From Bacilli bacterium (GTDB lineage Bacteria > Bacillota > Bacilli > Tumebacillales > JAQBPP01): 12,124 nt of DNA. The notes under the pieces were generated by a model. It searched no databases. It was not told where the DNA came from and saw only the letters and a program-made list of their open reading frames with translations. Shown here piece by piece: positions 6,628 through 12,124 of this stretch. The stretch lies in NCBI GenBank assembly GCA_028287455.1, contig JAQBPP010000397.1, forward strand, positions 1 to 12,124. The letters run 5' to 3'. The translations under genes and the position numbers were made by a program. Within the stretch, counting starts at the first letter, position 1. Each line of letters starts with the position of its first letter.

Positions 6628-8799
6628 ATGACGATCGATGAATTGTGCGCAAAGGTGAGCGAATATGCTTCGCAGCAGGACGTGGAGTTTATTCGCCGCG
6701 CTTACGAATTTGCATTAGTCGCTCATGATGACCAACAGCGCAGATCCGGTGAACCTTATATTTCTCATCCGCTCGCCGTTGCTGGCATTCTGGCAGATTT
6801 AGAACTTGATGCGGTGACCCTGGCTGCTGCGCTTTTGCACGATGTTGTAGAAGACACTGTGGTTACAGAAGAGCAGCTAACCAAACAATTCGGTCAGGAA
6901 GTGGCCGGATTGGTCGATGGGGTGACCAAGCTCGAACAGTTGAAATACCTGTCCAAAGAAGAGCAGCAGGCGGAAGATTTTCGCAAGATGTTTATGGCGA
7001 TGGCTAAAGACATACGAGTGATTCTGATTAAACTGGCTGACCGTCTGCATAATATGCGTACACTTAAGCATCAACCGTTGGAAAAGCAAGCGCGTATTTC
7101 CCAGGAAACATTGGAGATTTTCGCTCCCTTAGCTCATCGTTTGGGGATTTCCACGATTAAATGGGAACTTGAGGATACCGCATTGCGGTATATCAACTCG
7201 CAGCAGTATTACCGCATTGTGAATTTGATGCAAAAAAAGCGGCAGGAACGGGAAGGCAATGTCGAAGAACTGATCAAAAGCCTTAAACTGCGTCTGGCCG
7301 AATTGGATATCAAAGCGGACGTCTCTGGTCGAGCCAAGCACATCTACAGTATTTATCGGAAAATGACGACGCAAAACAAGCAGTTCAACGAGATTTACGA
7401 TCTGCTTGCGGTACGCGTGATTGTGGACAGTATTCGAGATTGCTATGCGGTGCTGGGAATCGTTCATACGATCTGGAAGCCGATGCCCGGCCGGTTTAAA
7501 GACTACATTGCAATGCCCAAGGCCAATATGTATCAAAGTCTGCATACGACAGTAATCGGCCCACACGGGGAGCCGCTGGAAATCCAGATTCGAACGTGGG
7601 AAATGCACCGCACCGCAGAGTACGGGATTGCCGCACACTGGCTTTATAAAGAGGGAACGCACACGGATGGCGCCTCTTTTACCCAAAAATTATCCTGGTT
7701 CCGCGAAATTCTTGAGTGGCAAAACGACTTCAAGGATGCGCAGGAGTTCATGGAAACGCTAAAGATTGACCTGTTTTCCGATGAAGTGTTCGTGTTTACT
7801 CCCAAAGGTTCTGTTATCTCCCTTCCCTCCGGATCTGTTCCGATCGATTTTGCTTACAGAATTCACACGGATATTGGCAACCGCTGCATTGGGGCCAAAT
7901 GCAACGGCAAAATAGTTCCGCTTGATTATAAACTGAAAACCGGCGACATCATTGAGATTTTAACCTCAAAGCATGCGTTTGGGCCCAGCCGCGATTGGCT
8001 GAAAATCGCCAAATCATCACAAGCGAAGTCGAAAATCAGAAACTGGTTTAAAAAAGAGCGCCGTGAGGAAAATATCGCCAAAGGACGGGAACTGCTGTCA
8101 GCTGAAATCAAGAAGGCGGGCGTGGATGCTGCTGCCGTCTTGACAGAGAAGGCAGTTTCAGAAGTGGCGGCTAAATTTAACTTCCCCAAAGAGGAAGAGT
8201 TGTTTGCCGCCATCGGCTACGGCGCGGTGTCAGTGCACCAGGTGGCGATGCGTTTGCTGGAAAAGGTCAAGCGAGAGCAGCCGGTGGATGTGGCTGCACA
8301 AACCCAGGAAAACCGTGAACAAGCAATGGCTCGCAGACGCAGAAACACCGATATCGGCGTACAGGTCAAAGGGGTGGATAATCTCCTGGTCCGCTTCTCG
8401 CGCTGCTGCAGTCCCGTGCCAGGCGATGACATTATTGGTTATGTTACGCGCGGGCGTGGTGTATCCATTCATCGCAAGGACTGCGCCAATATTGCTCACT
8501 CGGAAGGAGAAGGCGATGCACGCTTCCTCGAAGTCGAGTGGGAATCGAGCCCAAACCTCTCCTACAATGTCGATATTGAAGTGACGGGGATGGATCGACG
8601 GGGTTTAATCAACGAGGTGATGAATGCGGTGGCCGAAACGAAAACGGATATTACCGCGGTCACGGGCAGAACAGATAAACGCAAATATGCCAGCATTCTG
8701 TTATCTTTGAACATTCGGAACGTTGACCACTTGCATTCGGTGGTGGAAAAAATCAAACGCATCAAAGATGTGTATACAGTTCGAAGAATTATGCAATAA
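6628..8799 (+). CDS. relA: Bifunctional (p)ppGpp synthetase/hydrolase (Rel/RelA-SpoT family)
   Basis: The product is 723 residues, the usual length for long Rel enzymes. It makes and degrades the stringent-response alarmone (p)ppGpp. The HD hydrolase domain is intact: SHPLAVA with His47, LLHDVVEDT with His71-Asp72, and KLADRLHNMRTL (135-146). The synthetase domain follows at about 235-345, with GRFKDYIA (288-295) and EIQIRTWEMHRTAEYGIAAHW (318-338). The RFKD form is the one typical of bifunctional enzymes rather than the EXDD type of E. coli RelA. The TGS domain is at about 386-447 (VFVFTPKGSVISLPSG). The zinc-finger region includes CC at 593-594 and H615/C619, and an ACT domain closes the protein (about 648-723). 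ATG 6628 follows an AAAAGGCGGTGGG SD region; a GTG at 6619 would lie inside it. The gene begins 31 bases after apt. Confidence 0.96.
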   Translation: MTIDELCAKVSEYASQQDVEFIRRAYEFALVAHDDQQRRSGEPYISHPLAVAGILADLELDAVTLAAALLHDVVEDTVVTEEQLTKQFGQEVAGLVDGVTKLEQLKYLSKEEQQAEDFRKMFMAMAKDIRVILIKLADRLHNMRTLKHQPLEKQARISQETLEIFAPLAHRLGISTIKWELEDTALRYINSQQYYRIVNLMQKKRQEREGNVEELIKSLKLRLAELDIKADVSGRAKHIYSIYRKMTTQNKQFNEIYDLLAVRVIVDSIRDCYAVLGIVHTIWKPMPGRFKDYIAMPKANMYQSLHTTVIGPHGEPLEIQIRTWEMHRTAEYGIAAHWLYKEGTHTDGASFTQKLSWFREILEWQNDFKDAQEFMETLKIDLFSDEVFVFTPKGSVISLPSGSVPIDFAYRIHTDIGNRCIGAKCNGKIVPLDYKLKTGDIIEILTSKHAFGPSRDWLKIAKSSQAKSKIRNWFKKERREENIAKGRELLSAEIKKAGVDAAAVLTEKAVSEVAAKFNFPKEEELFAAIGYGAVSVHQVAMRLLEKVKREQPVDVAAQTQENREQAMARRRRNTDIGVQVKGVDNLLVRFSRCCSPVPGDDIIGYVTRGRGVSIHRKDCANIAHSEGEGDARFLEVEWESSPNLSYNVDIEVTGMDRRGLINEVMNAVAETKTDITAVTGRTDKRKYASILLSLNIRNVDHLHSVVEKIKRIKDVYTVRRIMQ

Positions 8800-8895
8800 A
8801 TGCTGGGATCACTATCAATAATTGCAAGTTTTACGTTAATTCTGATTGGCTCCATTGCTGGTCCCTCGCAAGCTGCTGCCTTTCCAAGAAGATAG
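8800..8895 (+). CDS. Possible 31-residue peptide resembling an isolated signal peptide (or gene remnant)
   Basis: An ATG directly follows the rel stop (TAAATG) and opens a 31-codon frame ending in TAG at 8893-8895. The peptide has a polar start MLGSLS, a strongly hydrophobic core (IIASFTLILIGSIAG), then PSQAAAFPRR. This is the layout of a Sec signal peptide with a plausible cleavage after SQA or SQAAA, but with no mature protein behind it. It lacks a basic n-region and has no good SD, only GAAGAATT at about 8783-8790, inside rel. In B. subtilis the region after relA holds dtd and then a secreted amidase gene, so this could be the N-terminal scar of a lost secreted-protein gene. It could equally be chance or a tiny secreted or membrane peptide translated by coupling to rel. 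No family is recognised. Confidence 0.3.
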   Translation: MLGSLSIIASFTLILIGSIAGPSQAAAFPRR

Positions 8896-8912
8896 TCACC
8901 TTCTACCAAAAT

Positions 8913-8941
8913 GTGATATAGTGAGTCTAGATTTGTATAAT
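8913..8941 (+). promoter_or_regulatory. Probable sigma-A promoter for the lutABC operon
   Basis: TATAAT at 8936-8941 is a perfect -10 box. GTGATA at 8913-8918 matches the -35 consensus at four of six bases, with a 17-base spacer. The start point would be near 8948, giving a leader of about 85 bases before lutA. The -10 lies wholly within a large inverted repeat, so a protein bound there should block RNA polymerase. I see no convincing terminator between rel and this point, so read-through from rel is also possible. Confidence 0.65.
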
Positions 8942-8962
8942 AAACGCAGTTTACTATACAAA
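8932..8962. promoter_or_regulatory. 31-bp operator-like inverted repeat over the lut promoter
   Basis: The left arm TTTGTATAATAAAC (8932-8945) and right arm GTTTACTATACAAA (8949-8962) are reverse complements at 13 of 14 positions (mismatch A8940 with C8954), around a GCA spacer. The left arm contains the -10 hexamer and the repeat spans the expected transcription start. Its AT-rich arms and odd centre suit a dimeric repressor site rather than a terminator: no T run follows. The most obvious candidate ligand is the IclR-family regulator encoded at the end of the operon, but that link is inference. It does not match a CcpA cre site well. Confidence 0.7.
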
Positions 8963-9033
8963 ACAACCTGGCAGCAGCCGATTACTAAAGCGGTTGCACA
9001 GGCGGTCAATCGCATAGAAAAGAGGTAGATCTA

Positions 9034-9768
9034 GTGAAAGTCTCTCTCTTCATTACATGTTTAGCAGATCAATTTTTCCCAAACGTTGGCATCAGTATGG
9101 CTCGCCTTTTGCACCGGACTGGTGTGGAAGTGGATTTCCCTGCTGCCCAAACGTGCTGCGGCCAGCCTGCTTTTAACAGCGGGTATGTGGACGAAGCGCG
9201 GCAGGTGGCGATGAGCATGCTGGATGCATTTGAGGACGCGGAATATGTGGTCTCTCCTTCCGGCTCCTGCAGCGGAATGGTTCACCATTATTATCCTGAG
9301 CTGTTTCGTGACGATCCCGTCTTGTTAAAACGGGCGGAACAGTTGATTCATAAGACTTATGAGTTCTCTCAGTTCTTCGTAGATGTGTTAGGTATGCCGG
9401 AACTTGGCGCACGCTTTCCGCACCGGGTGACTTATCATCCTTCCTGCCACGCGACGCGATTGTTAGGGGTCAAAGATCAACCGCTCAGGCTGCTGCAGCA
9501 GGTGAAAGATATCGAGTGGATCCCGCTCTCCAGTGCGGAAGATTGCTGCGGTTTCGGCGGAACGTTTGCAGTGAAGATGTCCGATATTTCAGGAGCCATG
9601 GTAGGCGAGAAAAGCGCACATGTCAAAGAAACCGAAGCAGAGGTGCTGGTAGGCACCGACATGGGCTGCTTGATGAACATCGGCGGAGCGCTGCAGAAAC
9701 AAGGCCATCCGATCCGTGTCATGCATTTGGCCGAACTGCTGTATGAAGGAGTGATGCAGCATGTCTGA
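9034..9768 (+). CDS. lutA: L-lactate oxidation complex subunit LutA (CCG-domain iron-sulphur protein)
   Basis: The product is 244 residues (B. subtilis LutA is about 238). LutA, LutB and LutC together oxidise L-lactate to pyruvate in the cytoplasm, as an alternative to the flavin L-lactate dehydrogenase. Two cysteine-rich CCG domains are visible. The first has Cys9, CCGQPAFNSGY (41-51) and SPSGSC (74-79). The second has YHPSCHATRLLGV (134-146), CCGFGGTFAVKM (171-182) and DMGCLMNIGG (209-218). These cysteines are those expected to bind an iron-sulphur cluster, as in heterodisulphide reductase-like proteins. The start is GTG at 9034 with AAAGAGGT (9019-9026) seven bases upstream. The 3' end overlaps lutB by eight bases, so translation is likely coupled. 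Expression probably depends on the promoter and operator just upstream. Confidence 0.95.
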   Translation: MKVSLFITCLADQFFPNVGISMARLLHRTGVEVDFPAAQTCCGQPAFNSGYVDEARQVAMSMLDAFEDAEYVVSPSGSCSGMVHHYYPELFRDDPVLLKRAEQLIHKTYEFSQFFVDVLGMPELGARFPHRVTYHPSCHATRLLGVKDQPLRLLQQVKDIEWIPLSSAEDCCGFGGTFAVKMSDISGAMVGEKSAHVKETEAEVLVGTDMGCLMNIGGALQKQGHPIRVMHLAELLYEGVMQHV

Positions 9769-11245
9769 TTCCGCAGGCACTACATTAACCGAGCGCAGCC
9801 AGCACGCGCTGCAGGATGATTTTTTGCGCGCCGCTGTGAAGTTTACGACTGAGCGATTAAGAGGGCGCAAAACAGACAGCACGAATGATTTGGGCAATTG
9901 GGAGGAATGGCGGGAGCGCGGCAAGCAAATTCGCGCGCATACCATTGCTCACCTTGACTATTACTTAGACCAGTTTACGACGCAAGTAGAGCGGGCGGGC
10001 GGCAAAGTTCACTTTGCCAAAGATGGCGCGGAGGCAGTAGCGATCGCGCTGGAAATCGCGCAGCAGAAGAACGCACAGTCAGTCGTGAAATCCAAATCGA
10101 TGGTATCGGAAGAACTGCACATTAATCATCATTTTGGAGAGCACGGCATCGAATGCATTGAGACTGACCTCGGTGAATACATTGTGCAGCTCGCCCATGA
10201 AATGCCTTCGCATATCATCATCCCGGCGATTCATATGAATCGGCATCAGATCGCAGAGCTGTTTTCAAGCGAAAGCGGCGAACAGCTGTCGTCCGAGACA
10301 AGCGTTTTGGCCGGTTTTGCCAGACGCAAACTGCGCGAGAAGTTTATGCAGGCAGACATCGGGATGACCGGATGCAATTTCGCAATTGCCGAATCAGGTT
10401 CGGTGGTTTTGTTTAGCAATGAAGGCAATGGCCGGATGGTCACCACTTTGCCGAAAACGCATATTGTCATGATGGGCATGGAACGGATCATCCCTACCTG
10501 GGAAGATTTGGAAGTGATGGCGAACCTGCTGCCGCGCAGTGCCACAGGTCAGAAGCTGACTGTGTATCTCTCTGCAATGACCGGACCTCGCCGGCAGATG
10601 GAGCTCGACGGGGCCGAGGACATGCATATCATCATTCTGGATAACGGGCGTTCCAATCAGCTGGGCAGTCCGGAGTTTCAGGAAATTCTCCACTGCATTC
10701 GCTGCGGTGCTTGCCTCAATGTTTGTCCGGTCTACCGGCACATTGGCGGTCACGCTTACGGCAGCGTATATCCGGGTCCGATTGGAGCCGTTTTGACGCC
10801 GCTGTTAAATCCAGAAGATGAACAGATTCAGGAGTTATCGTATGCCTCCAGTTTGTGCGGCGCCTGCTACGACGCCTGCCCGGTCAAGATCCCGCTGCAC
10901 GATATGCTGGTTCATTTGCGGCGCAAAAAGGTCGAGGCCGGCCGTACTTCCCGCTGGGAGCGGCTGGCGTTCAGAGGGTTTGCCGCTGCGTTTGGCAGCT
11001 CGAAACGCTACCGTCTGGCCATGAACACGGCGCGTGCTTTGCAAAAAGTCACGGTCAAAGACGGCTCGCGCATGTCGGGCTTTCTGGATATGGCTCCCTT
11101 GATAAAGGGGTGGCATGAACATCGTGCACTGCCTTATTCAGAAGGGAAATCTTTCCGAGACTCCTGGCAGGATTTGCAGCAGGAGCTGCGTTCTGCTCCT
11201 GCGCAGGGATCACCTGCTGACGGCAGCAAGGAGGGTGAAAAGTGA
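9761..11245 (+). CDS. lutB: L-lactate oxidation complex subunit LutB (LUD domain plus two 4Fe-4S clusters)
   Basis: The product is 494 residues (B. subtilis LutB is about 480). It is the presumed electron-transfer subunit of the lactate oxidation complex. An N-terminal LUD (DUF162) domain covers about 60-300, with KSKSMVSEELHIN (110-122) and GMTGCNFAIAESGSVV (201-216). Two ferredoxin-type cluster motifs follow: CIRCGACLNVCPVY (Cys312, 315, 318, 322) and CGACYDACPV (Cys366, 369, 373). After about 390 there is a basic stretch (HLRRKK) and a tail rich in Ser, Gly and Pro with no recognised domain. ATG 9761 has GAAGGAG nine bases upstream, within the lutA reading frame. The end overlaps lutC by four bases (GTGA). 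The strict overlaps among the three genes support equal production of the subunits. Confidence 0.95.
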   Translation: MSDSAGTTLTERSQHALQDDFLRAAVKFTTERLRGRKTDSTNDLGNWEEWRERGKQIRAHTIAHLDYYLDQFTTQVERAGGKVHFAKDGAEAVAIALEIAQQKNAQSVVKSKSMVSEELHINHHFGEHGIECIETDLGEYIVQLAHEMPSHIIIPAIHMNRHQIAELFSSESGEQLSSETSVLAGFARRKLREKFMQADIGMTGCNFAIAESGSVVLFSNEGNGRMVTTLPKTHIVMMGMERIIPTWEDLEVMANLLPRSATGQKLTVYLSAMTGPRRQMELDGAEDMHIIILDNGRSNQLGSPEFQEILHCIRCGACLNVCPVYRHIGGHAYGSVYPGPIGAVLTPLLNPEDEQIQELSYASSLCGACYDACPVKIPLHDMLVHLRRKKVEAGRTSRWERLAFRGFAAAFGSSKRYRLAMNTARALQKVTVKDGSRMSGFLDMAPLIKGWHEHRALPYSEGKSFRDSWQDLQQELRSAPAQGSPADGSKEGEK

Positions 11246-11910
11246 CCAGCAAAGCTGAATTCCTGTCGAACATTGCGTCTCGGTTAGGGCGGGAGCGTGT
11301 GACTACTCCTCCACCGCGCACGGTCAAAGGGGTGCCGGATTTCTGGCGGCAATACAGTCTATCCCTTGCTGAACGTGTAGAACTCTTTGGGGAAGAGCTT
11401 GAGAAATTGGGCGGCAATGCGGAGGTGTACCACTCTTTGGAACAGCTTCATGCCGGTTTAAACCAACTGCTGGATGAGCTAAAACCCGGTTCGATCATGA
11501 CCTGGGATGATGATGTCATGCAGAGCTGGCAATTGCAATCGGTGCTTGCGCCTCATCATGTGTTGGTCAATGACGGGTCCAATTTCATCCAAGCAGCGGA
11601 GCAGTGCATGATCGGCATTACAGGTGTGGATTATGCGATTGCAAATACTGGCACGCTGGTGCTCTGCACGAATCGCGAAAAAATGCGCTCTGCGAGCTTG
11701 CTGCCGATGGTGCACATTGCCCTGGTCCGCGCAGAACAAATCAAGACCCGCATGGGAGAAGTACTCGAGAACTTCTCGAGCTTCCAGGCACTGGATGCTC
11801 CATCGTCGATTCACTTCATATCCGGTCCGAGCCGCTCGTCTGACATTGAGAATGACTTGAGCATCGGGGTTCACGGTCCTGTCGCCGTCCACGTCCTCGT
11901 CCTCACTTAG
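11242..11910 (+). CDS. lutC: L-lactate oxidation complex subunit LutC (LUD domain)
   Basis: The product is 222 residues, slightly shorter than the roughly 240 of B. subtilis LutC. It is a LUD-domain protein and the third subunit needed for growth on lactate in Bacillus. Key family blocks are GVDYAIANTGTLVL (128-141), SLLPMVHIALV (152-162), and the C-terminal SGPSRSSDIENDLSIGVHGP (194-213). The last of these is the phosphate-loop-like signature shared by LutC/YkgG proteins. Start GTG 11242 is embedded in the lutB stop (GTGA) with a very strong SD, AAGGAGGG (11228-11235), six bases upstream. No cysteine cluster is present, unlike LutB, as expected. The protein ends shortly after VHVLVLT, so the usual extra C-terminal residues are absent. 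I see no terminator after it: the next gene begins 42 bases later. Confidence 0.94.
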   Translation: MTSKAEFLSNIASRLGRERVTTPPPRTVKGVPDFWRQYSLSLAERVELFGEELEKLGGNAEVYHSLEQLHAGLNQLLDELKPGSIMTWDDDVMQSWQLQSVLAPHHVLVNDGSNFIQAAEQCMIGITGVDYAIANTGTLVLCTNREKMRSASLLPMVHIALVRAEQIKTRMGEVLENFSSFQALDAPSSIHFISGPSRSSDIENDLSIGVHGPVAVHVLVLT

Positions 11911-11952
11911 TGTCGCAGGTGATACCAGTGCAACCTGGAGGGGACGCGTGAC

Positions 11953-12124
11953 ATGCAGCAAAAATATTGGGTGCCTGCCTTGGAGAAAGCGAGCCAAATC
12001 CTGTCCCTTCTCGCGGCAGAACCTGCCCGCATGCGGCTGATGGATTTGTCGACCATCCTTGTCATCCACAAGAGTTCGATGTTTTCTCTTTTGCATACAT
12101 TAGAGAATCTGGGCTGGGTTGTGA
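11953..12124 (+). CDS. IclR-family transcriptional regulator, N-terminal part (cut by window edge)
   Basis: Fifty-seven codons are visible before the window ends. The sequence starts MQQKYWVPALEKASQILSLL and continues through MRLMDLSTIL and HKSSMFSLLHTLENLGWVV. That is the winged helix-turn-helix of the IclR family: 'VPALEKA..IL..L', a first helix, then a recognition helix of the type K-S-S-x-F-x-L-L-x-T-L-E followed by the wing start. The ATG has GGAGGGG (11937-11943) nine bases upstream. The effector-binding domain lies outside the window, so its ligand cannot be read. It follows lutC by 42 bases in the same direction and is probably co-transcribed. B. subtilis instead uses the GntR-type LutR for these genes. 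A role in controlling lutABC, perhaps with its own expression included, is inference. Confidence 0.85.
   Translation, partial: MQQKYWVPALEKASQILSLLAAEPARMRLMDLSTILVIHKSSMFSLLHTLENLGWVV

Noticed and set aside
7129..7686. 185-codon - strand frame inside rel
   Set aside because: It is antisense to the conserved synthetase domain of rel, with no recognisable domain of its own.
8942..8955. Possible CcpA cre site (AAACGCAGTTTA) in the lut promoter
   Set aside because: Only the AACG half agrees with the cre consensus. The other half fails at several positions, and the match is explained by the centre of the larger palindrome.
8846..9028. 60-codon + strand frame starting at TTG just before lutA
   Set aside because: It has no SD, resembles no family I know, and runs through the -35, the -10 and the palindrome of the lut promoter. 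It is better explained as chance.
11479..12096. 205-codon frame on the - strand opposite lutC and the IclR start
   Set aside because: It lies entirely antisense to well-recognised genes, is rich in His, Arg and Gln as shadow frames often are, and has no family motif.

Overview
This window looks like chromosomal DNA from a low-to-mid GC, Gram-positive member of the Bacillota. Probably it is a Bacilli lineage near Alicyclobacillus, Tumebacillus or Effusibacillus. The evidence is the gene order yajC-yrbG-like-comN-secD-secF-recJ-apt-rel, which is a Bacilli core neighbourhood. SecD and SecF are separate genes here, whereas Bacillus subtilis has a fused SecDF. Strong Shine-Dalgarno (SD) sites of the AAGGGAGG type and GTG starts also fit. 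All recognisable genes lie on the + strand. The taxonomic placement is inference from content, not a database match.

Layout. Bases 1-122 hold the tail of a probable YajC gene, followed by an intrinsic terminator at about 196-240. Bases 348-1085 encode a DUF421 (YetF/YrbG-type) membrane protein. A 98-base gap with two tight hairpins and a short SD-equipped reading frame leads into comN (1184-1459). A near-consensus promoter straddles the comN stop codon and would drive secD (1519-2745) and secF (2745-3623), which overlap by one base. Then come recJ (3666-6065), apt (6081-6596) and a full-length bifunctional (p)ppGpp synthetase/hydrolase gene (6628-8799), closely spaced and in the same direction.

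The 234-base gap 8800-9033 marks a change of theme. It begins with a 31-codon frame that reads like an isolated signal peptide. It then carries a promoter whose -10 box is embedded in a 31-bp near-perfect inverted repeat. Downstream is a tightly coupled L-lactate utilisation operon: lutA (9034-9768), lutB (9761-11245) and lutC (11242-11910). It is followed by the 5' end of an IclR-family regulator gene (11953 to the window edge).

How the parts fit. YajC, SecD and SecF are the accessory membrane subunits of the Sec translocase. ComN in Bacillus is a post-transcriptional regulator. RecJ, Apt and Rel cover DNA repair, purine salvage and the stringent response. LutABC is the iron-sulphur lactate oxidation complex. 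The inverted repeat over the lut promoter and the IclR gene at the end of the operon suggest a local regulatory loop. This differs from the GntR-type LutR described for B. subtilis and is the most interesting testable idea here. Nothing in the window looks like a CRISPR array, transposon, prophage, tRNA or rRNA, and I see no convincing wholly new multi-gene system.
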